64,000 nucleotides of DNA from positions 1-64,000 of the forward strand of contig NZ_SWKN01000009.1 of NCBI RefSeq assembly GCF_005871185.1. Direction: 5' to 3'. Below, one piece after another: positions 46,743 to 55,601 of this stretch (its first letter is position 1; every line of letters starts with the position of its first letter). The stretch comes from Limnobacter alexandrii (GTDB lineage Bacteria > Pseudomonadota > Gammaproteobacteria > Burkholderiales > Burkholderiaceae_B). The translations under genes and the position numbers were made by a program. The notes under the pieces are model-generated. The model worked only from the letters and a program-made list of their open reading frames with translations, did no database searches and was not told the DNA's origin.

Positions 46743-47213
46743 ACTGCACGTTAACTGCCCACTCGGCGCGAGTTTCAATCTCTCGCCTGAAAACCTGGTT
46801 TTCCCTTCTTGAGATTCACCCTGACTCACCTCGCTCGGCAAAAGGGCGGGCCGAGTCTCGGTGCCGGCCCATGGCCGACCGTGGCGGGTGAATTCAAACG
46901 GGCAGGTTTTCTTGAAGGCGAGGCGATCGAAACACCGCCGCCGATTGGGCGTTGAACACTGCGGTGAGGCGGAGCTGAACTTGCAAGTGGCAGCGCACGG
47001 GAGGTTTTAAGCCAACTCGGCAGTGGGATTGCTTGAGACGCACTTCAAGAAAACCGCCCCGTTTGAGTTTATTCGCTGCGTTCGGCGCCAAGCCGACACC
47101 AAGACTCGGCCATGTTTTTTGCCGAGCGAGGTGAGCAAGAATAAAGTCAAAAAGGGATCAAGCGGTTTTCTGTGCGACACGAGCAACCCACGCCGAGTTG
47201 ACAGAAACTGCAG
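46743..47213. repeat. large imperfect palindrome built of degenerate repeats
   Basis: Two arms of over 200 bp each are inverted copies about a centre at 46980. Matching blocks, all symmetric to within 2 bp: ACTCGGCG 46761-46768 with CGCCGAGT 47191-47198; GAAAACC 46789-46795 with GGTTTTC 47164-47170; a 19-bp perfect block 46825-46843 with 47117-47135; GGCCGAGTCT 46849-46858 with AGACTCGGCC 47102-47111; TCAAACGGG 46894-46902 with CCCGTTTGA 47058-47066; and a 13-bp block 46905-46917 with 47043-47055. The inner 46918-47042 is weaker but still similar. No supported ORF. It fills the gap between convergent AEC and miaA genes. Confidence 0.8.
46789..46803. repeat. perfect local palindrome inside the large repeat
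   Basis: GAAAACC-T-GGTTTTC reads the same on both strands except for its central base. It lies in the left arm of the large palindrome; the right arm counterpart keeps only one half (GGTTTTC). Confidence 0.8.
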
Positions 47214-47301
47214 CGATGACCCATCAAGTTCAGATCAAAAGTCACCAGTGACAGGCGGCACAAGTAACCCATGCCGAGGTGGCAAGAAACCGCCGCAGTG
47301 A
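47176..47301. repeat. direct repeat pair, about 45 bp, period about 81 bp
   Basis: The segments 47176-47220 and 47257-47301 are diverged direct copies with the shared frame AACCCA(C/T)GCCGAG(T/G)TG(A/G)CA-GAAAC(T/C)GC. The first overlaps the right end of the large palindrome and the second reaches miaA. The same GAAACCGCC/GGCGGTTTC-like element recurs inside the palindrome, so both belong to one repeat family. Confidence 0.7.
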
Positions 47302-47305
47302 GCAG

Positions 47306-48262
47306 TCAGGGCAGCAATTCCTCGATCTGCTTTTGTATCCAAGGCCTCACTGAGTCAAGCCAATTGCTCTGCAAGGGATCAACCACCTCTTTGTTGGCAG
47401 TCGAACGCAGCCAGGTAATTTGCCGCTTGGCCAATTGGCGGGTGGCGGCAATGCCACGGTCTATCATTTCCTGCCGCGTGCAGTGGCCGTGCAAATGTTC
47501 CCACACTTGCCGATAGCCCACACACCGCATGGAGGGCATTGTGTCGTCCAACACGTAATTGTGACGAAGCTCAACAAGCTCTTCCACAAGGCCTTGCGCC
47601 AGCATGTCCAGAAAACGCGATTCAATGCGCTTGTGCAACACGGCCCGGTCAGAGGGTTCAATGGCCAGGGTGGGAATGCGCAAATCCTCAAGCTGGTCTC
47701 GCTGGTGAAAACCCGACAGCGGCTGGCCTGTAATTTGAAAAACCTCAAGGGCGCGCTGCAATCGCTGGGAGTCATTGGGTTTCAAGCGCTGGGCGGTAAT
47801 TGGATCAACCTGGGCAAGCCGGGCGTGAATGGCGGGCCAACCATGTTCCATGGCCTGTTGTTCAATGGCTTGGCGAATTTCTGCATTGGCGGCGGGAAGG
47901 TTGTCAAGGCCACTGACCAGCGTTTTGTAATACATCATGGTGCCCCCCAGGATAACTGGCACCTTGCCCCTCGCCCGGATATCTGCAATTAGCGCATGGC
48001 ATTGAACAACAAACTCAGCGGCGCTGAATGTGTCGCTTGGCGTGATGATATCGATAAGGTGATGGGGCACCAAGGCCAGTTCTTGAGGGGTGGGTTTGGC
48101 AGTGCCGATGTTCATGTCACGAAACACCAACGCAGAATCAAGACTGACAATTTCTATCGGAAAGCCTTGATCAGCCATCCACAGGCCCAAGGCGGACTTG
48201 CCTGAGGCTGTAGGCCCAAGCACCGCCAAGGCAGGAATGAAACCGGAACTGGAGCTGCCCAC
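47306..48262 (-). CDS. miaA: tRNA dimethylallyltransferase
   Basis: Transfers dimethylallyl to A37 of tRNAs reading U-starting codons; MiaB then methylthiolates it. The 318-residue protein has the P-loop GPTASGKSALG, the DSALVFRDMNIGTAKP motif and GGTMMYYKTLVSGL. It starts with GTG at 48262 behind a G-rich stretch. Last gene of tsaE-amiC-mutL-miaA. In E. coli hfq would follow, but here the palindromic repeat region does. Confidence 0.95.
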   Translation of the reverse strand: MGSSSSGFIPALAVLGPTASGKSALGLWMADQGFPIEIVSLDSALVFRDMNIGTAKPTPQELALVPHHLIDIITPSDTFSAAEFVVQCHALIADIRARGKVPVILGGTMMYYKTLVSGLDNLPAANAEIRQAIEQQAMEHGWPAIHARLAQVDPITAQRLKPNDSQRLQRALEVFQITGQPLSGFHQRDQLEDLRIPTLAIEPSDRAVLHKRIESRFLDMLAQGLVEELVELRHNYVLDDTMPSMRCVGYRQVWEHLHGHCTRQEMIDRGIAATRQLAKRQITWLRSTANKEVVDPLQSNWLDSVRPWIQKQIEELLP

Positions 48263-48271
48263 ACTACCCCC

Positions 48272-50122
48272 TTACTGACCGCGCAAGAACCATTTGTCCA
48301 TTTCAGACAAGCTGAAATGGCGCCAGGTGGGCCTGCCATGGTTGCACTGATCAGACCGTTCAGTTCGTTCCATGGAACGCAACAGCGCATTCATTTCAGG
48401 CACGGTAAGCTTTCTGTTTGCACGCACTGCCGTGTGGCAGGCCAAGCCCGCCAGCCATTCATTGCGCTGGCGTTCAAGCACATGGGCCACGCCGTACTGG
48501 TGCAAGTCCTCCAGCCACTGCTGAAGCAAAGCCGACAGGTCTTGTCCTGCCAACATGGTGGGCACAGCACGCACTGCGATTTCTTGGGTTGAAATCAGGC
48601 TAAGCCGAAAGCCAAGCTTTTCCCAGAGATGCTGACCATTGTCGACTTCACTGGCTAGGCGTGGATCAATTTGTACCAACAGGGGCACCAGCAATTCTTG
48701 AGAGGAAATGGTCTGCTGATTGTCCAGCGCATTCTTGAACTGCTCATACAGCACCCGTTCATGAGCAGCGTGCATGTCGACCACTACCATGCCGTCCGGA
48801 CGCAAAGCCAAAATGTAAATGCCGTGCACTTGTGCGATGGCCTGTCCTAAATATTCCGAATGTTCTGCATTCTCGACAGCGTGGTTTGGCTGCGTGTCTT
48901 GCACCAATGGCCGGGGTGTAATGGCAGTGGGTCGCGGCGCTGATTCAATGGGGCGGTACGCTTGAATGTAATCGGCGAGTTCTTCGCGCAGAAAAGGAAG
49001 TGCTGCACTTTTCGCTTGCACCTGAACAGCGGGCATTGGTGTGGACGATGAGCGCCACACAGTGCCACCGCTGGGCGCGGCAACTGCAGGGCCGTCAACA
49101 CCCAAAGACGGTTCGCTCAGGGAAACAACTGCCCTGGAGGGCGCCAGACAGGCCTGAATGGATTGGCGCACCCATTGGTGCACTGCCCGTGCATTCCTGA
49201 AACGAACCTCGGTTTTTGCGGGGTGCACATTCACGTCCACCTCATTGGCAGGCAAATTCAGAAACAACACAAACGCCGGAAATTTGTCGCCGTGAAGCAC
49301 ATCTTCATAGGCTGACCGCACGGCATGCCCAATCAGTTTGTCTTTCACGAAGCGGCCATTGACGTAAAAAAACTGCATGTCACCCTTGCCGCGGGCTGCG
49401 TCAGGCAGGCCAACCGCACCATGCAATTGCATGTCGGCAGTTTGCACATCAATTGGTTTTGAGGCGCCATTGGCCATGGTTTCCAGAATACTGAACACCC
49501 GGGCACTCCAGCTACTTTCCTGAAAGCGGCTTTGCAATTTGCCATCGCGGTACACCAGCCAAGTGACCGAGGGATTGGCCAAGGCCATGCGCTTGACCAC
49601 ATCGAGGCACTGAAAAAACTCGGTTTGCTCGGTTTTCAGAAATTTGCGGCGCGCCGGGGTGCTGAAATACAGCGATTGCACATCCACTGTGGTGCCGGGG
49701 CTGGCCGGTGAGGGCTCAACAAGCCACCGGCCGCTTTGGTTGCTGATGCTGTAGGCACATTCCTGGCCTTTGGGATAACTGCTCAGGGTGAATTGACTCA
49801 CCGAGGCAATCGAGGCCAAAGCCTCGCCACGAAAACCAAGGCTCATGACACTTTCAAGTTCGTTAAGCGATTGAATTTTTGAAGTGGCATGGCGTGTAAC
49901 CGCCAACTCGAGTTCGTCTTTGGGTATGCCCTTGCCGTTGTCTTGAATGCAAATTCGTTGAATGCCACCGCCATCGATGCGCACAGTAATTTCAGTGGCC
50001 CCTGCATCCAGCGCGTTTTCAAGAAGTTCTTTGACGACCGATGCTGGGCGATCAACCACCTCGCCTGCGGCAATTTGGCTGATCAAGACATCGGGCAACA
50101 GGGATATTGGGCGGTTGTTCAT
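48272..50122 (-). CDS. mutL: DNA mismatch repair protein MutL
   Basis: GHKL ATPase linking MutS mismatch recognition to repair. The 616-residue protein has LLENALDAGAT with Asn36, DNGKGI and GFRGEALASI in the ATPase domain. The C-terminal domain carries DMHAAHERVLYE (449-460), close to the endonuclease consensus DQHAxxExxxxE with Gln replaced by Met. ACHTAVRANRKL and a terminal CNHGRP follow. These suggest a nicking-type MutL, unlike E. coli. The gap to amiC is only 30 bp. Confidence 0.95.
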   Translation of the reverse strand: MNNRPISLLPDVLISQIAAGEVVDRPASVVKELLENALDAGATEITVRIDGGGIQRICIQDNGKGIPKDELELAVTRHATSKIQSLNELESVMSLGFRGEALASIASVSQFTLSSYPKGQECAYSISNQSGRWLVEPSPASPGTTVDVQSLYFSTPARRKFLKTEQTEFFQCLDVVKRMALANPSVTWLVYRDGKLQSRFQESSWSARVFSILETMANGASKPIDVQTADMQLHGAVGLPDAARGKGDMQFFYVNGRFVKDKLIGHAVRSAYEDVLHGDKFPAFVLFLNLPANEVDVNVHPAKTEVRFRNARAVHQWVRQSIQACLAPSRAVVSLSEPSLGVDGPAVAAPSGGTVWRSSSTPMPAVQVQAKSAALPFLREELADYIQAYRPIESAPRPTAITPRPLVQDTQPNHAVENAEHSEYLGQAIAQVHGIYILALRPDGMVVVDMHAAHERVLYEQFKNALDNQQTISSQELLVPLLVQIDPRLASEVDNGQHLWEKLGFRLSLISTQEIAVRAVPTMLAGQDLSALLQQWLEDLHQYGVAHVLERQRNEWLAGLACHTAVRANRKLTVPEMNALLRSMERTERSDQCNHGRPTWRHFSLSEMDKWFLRGQ

Positions 50123-50152
50123 CTGCCCATTATAAGTGCCAGCAAGCAGGGT

Positions 50153-51499
50153 TTAAGTGAGTGGAGTGCGGGCTACTGGAGGGTTCTTGGCGAAGTAATT
50201 GGCAATGCCCTTGGCAATGGCTTCGGCCAGCTCTTGCTGATGCGCCGGGTTGGCCAGTTTTTTCTCTTCAGCCGGGTTGCTGATAAACGCTGTTTCAATG
50301 AGGATAGATGGAATATCAGGCGCTTTCAGCACCGCGAAACCCGCCTGCTCTACCCGTGGTTTGTGCAGGCGATTCACCTTGCCAAGGTTACCAAGTACAG
50401 CATCGCCCAGTTTCAAGCTGTCGTTGATTTGTGCGGTTGTGGACAAGTCGAGCAACACGCGAGCCAATTGGGAATCGGTGCCTTTGATATTCACACCACC
50501 AATCAAATCAGATGCATTTTCTTTGTTGGCAATCCATTTTGCAGCGGTGCTTGATGCGCCACGCTCGGACAACACATACACCGACGATCCGCCTGCGGTG
50601 GGACGAATGAAGGCATCGGCATGCACGGACACAAACAGGTCTGCATTCACACTACGGGCCTTCTGCACCCGTGTATTCAAGGGCACGAAAAAGTCGCCAT
50701 TGCGAGTCAACATCGCACGCATGCCTGGCATTTTGTCAATTTCCGCTTTCAGCTTTTTACTGATCGCCAGCACCACATTCTTTTCATAGGTACCGCCCTT
50801 GCCCACGGCACCGGGATCCTCACCACCATGGCCAGGGTCGATCGCAACAGTGATCATGCGCCGCAGTTCCGGTGCAGGCTTTTTCTCGACCGGTGCATTC
50901 GGTTGAGCTTTGGCTGTCTCGGTTTTGCTGCTGCCTTTGTCTGGCGCTGCACCGTCCAGTTTCAGCGTACCGTTCGTTTCAGACTCGGCCAAACGCAGGG
51001 CGCGAGAAATCTCGTCTTCACGCATGGCCGGGTCTTCCGACTTTTGCAGCAAAGCCAGCAACGGATCAGCCGGATTCTTCGGGTAAAAATCAACCACGAA
51101 ACGATTTTTATACTCGGCAATCGGATCAATGGTGAAAATTTCGGGCTTGACCTCGGCTTTCAGGTCGAACACCAGACGAACAGTGTTCGCATCATATTGC
51201 CCGACGCGAATTTGCTGAACATAGGGATCATCGGGATGCAGGCGGCTTGTAAGGTCTTTCAGAGTGTTGTCGAGGCGCATGTCGAGCAAATCGATCACCA
51301 TGCGCCACGGGTTTTCAATCAGAAAGTGCTTGTACTTGATGGCGCCGGCATGCTCCAGCGTTACGCGAGTGTACTCATCAGCGGGCCACAGCCGCACATC
51401 AACAAACTTCACCTGGTCGGCAGCCAAGGCGCCCACAGGAATCAGTTTCAGGAGCATTCCTGCTCCAACGGTTTTCAACAAGTCGCGACGCGAATTCAT
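50153..51499 (-). CDS. amiC: N-acetylmuramoyl-L-alanine amidase AmiC-like
   Basis: Periplasmic septal amidase that separates daughter cells. The 448-residue protein begins with a twin-arginine signal (NSRRDLLKTVGAGML), then an AMIN domain of about 110 residues that targets septal wall, a Pro/Lys linker, and a zinc amidase domain (TVAIDPGHGGEDPGA, SVHADA, IPSILIETAFISN). Tat export and AMIN domain match AmiC/AmiA of E. coli. It starts 3 bp after the tsaE stop. Confidence 0.94.
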   Translation of the reverse strand: MNSRRDLLKTVGAGMLLKLIPVGALAADQVKFVDVRLWPADEYTRVTLEHAGAIKYKHFLIENPWRMVIDLLDMRLDNTLKDLTSRLHPDDPYVQQIRVGQYDANTVRLVFDLKAEVKPEIFTIDPIAEYKNRFVVDFYPKNPADPLLALLQKSEDPAMREDEISRALRLAESETNGTLKLDGAAPDKGSSKTETAKAQPNAPVEKKPAPELRRMITVAIDPGHGGEDPGAVGKGGTYEKNVVLAISKKLKAEIDKMPGMRAMLTRNGDFFVPLNTRVQKARSVNADLFVSVHADAFIRPTAGGSSVYVLSERGASSTAAKWIANKENASDLIGGVNIKGTDSQLARVLLDLSTTAQINDSLKLGDAVLGNLGKVNRLHKPRVEQAGFAVLKAPDIPSILIETAFISNPAEEKKLANPAHQQELAEAIAKGIANYFAKNPPVARTPLT

Positions 51500-51502
51500 A
51501 GG

Positions 51503-51988
51503 CTATTGTTGTTCGTTCAGTTTTTCTACCAAATGCTGCCCAGTAATCGACAGGGCCTTCACCTCGATGCGCCGCCCTGTTGTTTCCAGGCTCGCTTGCT
51601 GGTGATAACTCAATTGAATTTCCAGATCGGCTTGGGGAAGTAGACCACCTGCTTTCTCTGGCCATTCGACCAAACAAACGGCATTTTCCTCAAAGTAATC
51701 ACGAAATCCGGATTCTTGCCACTCATTCTGATCGAAGAATCGATAAAAATCAAAGTGATACACAGAATAATTCGAGAAATTGTAAGGTTCTACCAACGCA
51801 TAGCTTGGACTTTTTACCGCACCCTGAACACCCAAAGCCCGCAGAAAGGCACGCACCAAGGCTGTTTTTCCAGCCCCCAATGGGCCGGAAAGGTAGATGC
51901 GAAGCGGTGCTTGCACGAGTTTAGCCAGCTTTTCCCCTACACTGTGGGTTGCGGCATCGTCGGGTAAATAGCGGGTATAAGTTTTCAT
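51503..51988 (-). CDS. tsaE: tRNA t6A synthesis ATPase TsaE
   Basis: P-loop ATPase of the TsaBDE complex that makes t6A37 with TsaC. The 161-residue protein has Walker A GPLGAGKTAL (35-44), SPSYALVEPY and the EWPEKAG motif. It heads tsaE-amiC-mutL-miaA. Its ATG overlaps the queG ATG on the other strand (CATG at 51986-51989). A Sua5-type TsaC lies at 60.4-61.4 kb. Confidence 0.93.
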   Translation of the reverse strand: MKTYTRYLPDDAATHSVGEKLAKLVQAPLRIYLSGPLGAGKTALVRAFLRALGVQGAVKSPSYALVEPYNFSNYSVYHFDFYRFFDQNEWQESGFRDYFEENAVCLVEWPEKAGGLLPQADLEIQLSYHQQASLETTGRRIEVKALSITGQHLVEKLNEQQ

Positions 51989-53072
51989 GCAGGCTCATCA
52001 AGAACAAGAGAACTGGGCATTGTTGCAACGTGTGGCCAACGCACAGGGTTTGGGCTGCATGGGGGTCAGCGACACCCATTTGCAGGCCTGTGAACCCCAT
52101 TTGCAAGCCTGGCTTGATCAGGGCATGCATGGCGAAATGGCCTACATGGAACGCCACGGACTGAATCGCCTGAATGCAGACACCCTGTTTCCCGGTGCGA
52201 TTCGAATCGTATCACTGCGCGTGCCCTATGTACCTGAAACAACGCTGAACCAGCCCGATGCGGCGACATTCACAGAGAAAACCCTGAGTGAGATTGAGGC
52301 GAGGGAACAACCCTATGTCAGCTTGTATGCGCGAGGTCGCGACTACCACAAGGTAATACGCCAGCGCCTGAAACGATTTGCCGACGCTGTGAATGCCGAA
52401 GTGCACGGCTTCGGATTTCGCGTGGCCGTAGACAGCGCCCCCACCGCCGAAGTAGAAATAGCGCGCAAGGCGGGTTTGGGCTGGCGAGGCAAGCACACTT
52501 TGCTGATTCACCCCGATGAAGGTTCGCTGTTTTTTCTGGGTGAAGTGTTCACGAATATGCCCCTGCCCTTGAGCGGCGAATTTGGAAAAAACCACTGCGG
52601 CACCTGCAACAGCTGCATGACAGCTTGCCCCACCAATGCGATCGTGAAACCCTATCAAGTGGATGCCCGGCTGTGCATTTCTTACCTGACCATTGAACAC
52701 GACAGCGAAATACCTGTTGAATTGCGACCGCTTGTCGGCACCCGAATTTACGGCTGCGACGACTGCCAACTCGCCTGCCCGTGGAACAAATTCGCCAAGC
52801 CAGCAGAATACGCCGACTTCAATCCTCGAGACGAATTTGAAAAACCGGACTGGTTGGAAATGATGCGGTGGAGTGAAACCGAGTTTTTGAAGCGAACAGA
52901 GGGCAGCGCCATTCGGCGAATCGGCTACAAACGGTTTAGAAGAAATTTGGCCGTGGCCGCGGGCAACAGCGTTGGCGTGGTCGGCATGCGTGAATCGCTG
53001 CTTGAAATGCGTTCAAGCGCCGATGCATTCCTGAAGGAACACATCGACTGGGCTTTGTCCCGTCTGGCTTAG
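51987..53072 (+). CDS. queG: epoxyqueuosine reductase
   Basis: Cobalamin and Fe-S dependent last step of queuosine synthesis in tRNA. The 361-residue protein has [22 protein letters not shown] in the cobalamin-binding part and two 4Fe-4S motifs, [12 protein letters not shown] and, later, [14 protein letters not shown] at 51987 is shared head-to-head with tsaE, as the two genes neighbour each other in many proteobacteria. The end overlaps convergent purM by 4 bp. Confidence 0.95.
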   Translation: MQAHQEQENWALLQRVANAQGLGCMGVSDTHLQACEPHLQAWLDQGMHGEMAYMERHGLNRLNADTLFPGAIRIVSLRVPYVPETTLNQPDAATFTEKTLSEIEAREQPYVSLYARGRDYHKVIRQRLKRFADAVNAEVHGFGFRVAVDSAPTAEVEIARKAGLGWRGKHTLLIHPDEGSLFFLGEVFTNMPLPLSGEFGKNHCGTCNSCMTACPTNAIVKPYQVDARLCISYLTIEHDSEIPVELRPLVGTRIYGCDDCQLACPWNKFAKPAEYADFNPRDEFEKPDWLEMMRWSETEFLKRTEGSAIRRIGYKRFRRNLAVAAGNSVGVVGMRESLLEMRSSADAFLKEHIDWALSRLA

Positions 53073-54103
53073 CGTCGAACGATGGTGTGTGCTTCACCTT
53101 CCACACGCGGGCGTACCACACCCACCTGATACACCTTTTCGCCCGCTGCGCTCAACAAATCCATTGCAGCCTGGGCCTGCTCAGCTGGCAATACCACAAC
53201 CATACCGATGCCGCAGTTGAACACGCGATTCATTTCATCAAACGGCACCTGACCATTTTCCTGCAGCCACTTGAACAATTCAGTTTCTGGCCAGGTACCG
53301 CGATCCAGTTCAGCCACCAGGTTGTCGGGCAATACGCGGGGAATGTTTTCAACCAGCCCACCACCCGTGATGTGCGCCAGCGCGTGAACTGGCACCTTCT
53401 TGATCAACTCAAGCACCGGCTTTACGTACATGCGTGTGGGGGCCATGATGGCCTCGCGCAAGGGCATGCCGTCGCACATCTGGTTCAAATCGGGCTGTGC
53501 ACGTTCCAGGATTTTGCGCACCAAAGAAAAACCGTTGGAGTGAATACCATTGGAGGCCAAACCCAAAATAACATCGCCTGCTTTTACTTTGCTGGCATCG
53601 AGAATTTCAGACTTTTCAACAATACCCACCGCAAAACCGGCAAGATCGTATTCGCCATCGGGATACATGCCGGGCATTTCAGCGGTTTCACCGCCGATTA
53701 GTGCACAACCGGCCTGTTCGCAACCGTAGGCGATACCGCCCACCACGCTGGCTGCGGTTTTCACGTCCAGCTTGCCGCAGGCAAAGTAATCCAGAAAATA
53801 AAGGGGCTCTGCGCCTTGCACCAAAATGTCGTTGGCACTCATGGCGACCAGGTCAATGCCCACGGTGTTGTGAATATTCCATTCAAAAGCCAGTCGCAAT
53901 TTGGTGCCCACACCATCGGTGCCGGAGACCAGCACAGGCTCCCTGTAACCTTTGGGCACTTCAAACATGGCACCGAAGCCGCCGATACCAGCCAATACGC
54001 CGGGGCGCATGGTGCGTTTGGCCAAGGGTTTGATTGCATCAACCAGGTCATCACCAGCTTGCATGTCGACGCCGGCGTCTTTGTAGGTCAAGGGAGAATT
54101 CAT
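53069..54103 (-). CDS. purM: phosphoribosylformylglycinamidine cyclo-ligase
   Basis: AIR synthetase, fifth step of purine synthesis. With ATG 54103 it has 344 residues starting [20 protein letters not shown]; the frame extends to 54160 without homology. [34 protein letters not shown] and [13 protein letters not shown] are PurM signatures. Divergent from hda. Confidence 0.96.
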   Translation of the reverse strand: MNSPLTYKDAGVDMQAGDDLVDAIKPLAKRTMRPGVLAGIGGFGAMFEVPKGYREPVLVSGTDGVGTKLRLAFEWNIHNTVGIDLVAMSANDILVQGAEPLYFLDYFACGKLDVKTAASVVGGIAYGCEQAGCALIGGETAEMPGMYPDGEYDLAGFAVGIVEKSEILDASKVKAGDVILGLASNGIHSNGFSLVRKILERAQPDLNQMCDGMPLREAIMAPTRMYVKPVLELIKKVPVHALAHITGGGLVENIPRVLPDNLVAELDRGTWPETELFKWLQENGQVPFDEMNRVFNCGIGMVVVLPAEQAQAAMDLLSAAGEKVYQVGVVRPRVEGEAHTIVRR

Positions 54104-54253
54104 TGAAATTCGGTCCGAAAAATTGTGGAGCTGGGTTGCTTGCTGCAGGTTTGTGGCCACAAGCGCGAGTGGGTGTATTTTAACCGAGACGAGGCGGAAA
54201 AAGTGTCATTCAAGGGTATTATTGGGGGCTGCTCGATTCCCCCCGCTTTGGCA

Positions 54254-54955
54254 ATGCCCATGCAACAGTTGCTTCTCGATGTGTTCACGCCCCCAAGGCC
54301 AACACTGTCCAACTTTCTGGTCGGACAGAACGGGCAACTTGTACATGAGCTGCGAGAACTGATCAACATGAAGGGAACCAGTCCGTTTGTGTACATCTAC
54401 GGGCCACCGGGCTGCGGCAAAAGTCATTTGCTGCGTGGCGTGGCCAGCCAATTGGGCGTCAGTGTACTGGCGGGCGGCAATCGCTTTGTATTCAAGCCCG
54501 GCGAACAGGTTTTGATTATTGACAACATTGAGCGTCTGACACCGTATTCGCAGGTGCAGTTGTTCAATGCATTCAATTCAAGCATGGCCGAGCGCAAACC
54601 CGGTAAAATTGTGTTGGCGGGTGAATGCCCTGCCACGGAACTGAAGCTGCGAGACGATTTGCGCACACGCATTGAGGCAGGCTTGTGCCTGCGAGTGCAG
54701 CCATTGAGCGACCAGGAAAAACACGAAGCACTGCAAGCCATGGCGAAATCGAGAGGCCTGCAGTTAAGCGAGGAAGTCATCGAGTACGCACTTCGCTATT
54801 TTCAGCGCGACATGGGTTCGCTCATGGCAGTGATGGACGGGCTGGACCGCTTTTCCCTTGAACAACAAAAACCAGTGAGCGTAACTTTGCTGCGACACTG
54901 GATGAAACGACGAGAAAGTCTGGTAATTCGAGAATATGAAACTCGCACTGTTTGA
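54254..54955 (+). CDS. hda: DnaA regulatory inactivator Hda
   Basis: AAA+ protein that, with the DNA clamp, stimulates ATP hydrolysis by DnaA and stops re-initiation. From ATG 54254 the product is 233 residues: a clamp-binding motif QLLLDV at the N terminus, Walker A GPPGCGKSHLL (50-60), IIDNIERL as Walker B, and a DnaA domain III-like C terminus. ATG 54260 is equally possible; the frame opens at 54125, but the extra 43 residues are not family-like. Its end overlaps the HAD gene by 20 bp. Confidence 0.92.
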   Translation: MPMQQLLLDVFTPPRPTLSNFLVGQNGQLVHELRELINMKGTSPFVYIYGPPGCGKSHLLRGVASQLGVSVLAGGNRFVFKPGEQVLIIDNIERLTPYSQVQLFNAFNSSMAERKPGKIVLAGECPATELKLRDDLRTRIEAGLCLRVQPLSDQEKHEALQAMAKSRGLQLSEEVIEYALRYFQRDMGSLMAVMDGLDRFSLEQQKPVSVTLLRHWMKRRESLVIREYETRTV

Positions 54956-55601
54956 CCTTGACAACACCCTGTTGCCAATTGACTCCGACCATGGATGGTC
55001 GCAATTCCTGATTAACAAAGGCGTGCTGGACCGAGCCGAGTTTGAAGCACGCAATGATCAGTTTTTTGCGGATTACAAGGCTGGTACGCTGAACATTGAT
55101 GAATTTTTAAACTTTCAATTGCGCCCGCTGCGCGACAACAAACGTGCTCAACTGGCGGTTTGGCACCATGAATTCATGGCCGAGGTAATTCGACCCAATA
55201 TGAAACCAAGCGCCATGGAGCTGGTGAAACTACACCAGGCCGAAAACGCCGTGTGCGTCATTATTACGGCGACCAACAGTTTTATTACCCAACCCATTGC
55301 GCAGGCATTCGGCATTGAAGCCCTGATTGCAACTGAGCCAGAAGTTCTCGATGGTGAATACACAGGGAAAGTGACTGGCGTACCCAGCTTCAGGGAGGGC
55401 AAGGTTACGCGGCTTAAGGACTGGCTGGCTGAAAAAAACTGGACGCTGGACAGTTTCGAGAGCAGTCACTTTTACAGTGACTCCATCAACGACCTGCCCC
55501 TTCTGGAATGCGTAAGCCACCCGGTGGCCGCGAATCCCGACAACAAACTGGCTGAAATTGCACAAACACGCGGCTGGCCTGTACTTGAGTTGTTCAAATG
55601 A
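54936..55601 (+). CDS. HAD-IB family phosphatase (SerB-like)
   Basis: A 221-residue haloacid dehalogenase of the phosphoserine phosphatase type. Motif I is FDLDNTLL with the two aspartates, motif II ITATNSF, and motif III YSDSINDLPLLE with a preceding Lys (REGKVTRL). An alpha-helical cap lies between motifs I and II. The fixed position between hda and pcnB is common in betaproteobacteria. Substrate unknown; phosphoserine, histidinol phosphate and others are possible for this subclass. Confidence 0.85.
   Translation: MKLALFDLDNTLLPIDSDHGWSQFLINKGVLDRAEFEARNDQFFADYKAGTLNIDEFLNFQLRPLRDNKRAQLAVWHHEFMAEVIRPNMKPSAMELVKLHQAENAVCVIITATNSFITQPIAQAFGIEALIATEPEVLDGEYTGKVTGVPSFREGKVTRLKDWLAEKNWTLDSFESSHFYSDSINDLPLLECVSHPVAANPDNKLAEIAQTRGWPVLELFK

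Noticed and set aside
47023-47301. 92-codon ORF within the palindromic repeat region
   Set aside because: Its translation simply repeats along with the DNA repeats, lacks a ribosome-binding site, and shows no protein-like pattern.
46697-47305. CRISPR array
   Set aside because: Repeats are degenerate, of unequal spacing and in both orientations; no unique spacers of constant size and no cas genes nearby.
50621-51643. 340-codon ORF opposite amiC and tsaE
   Set aside because: Antisense shadow covering two convincing genes; no recognisable motif or ribosome-binding site.
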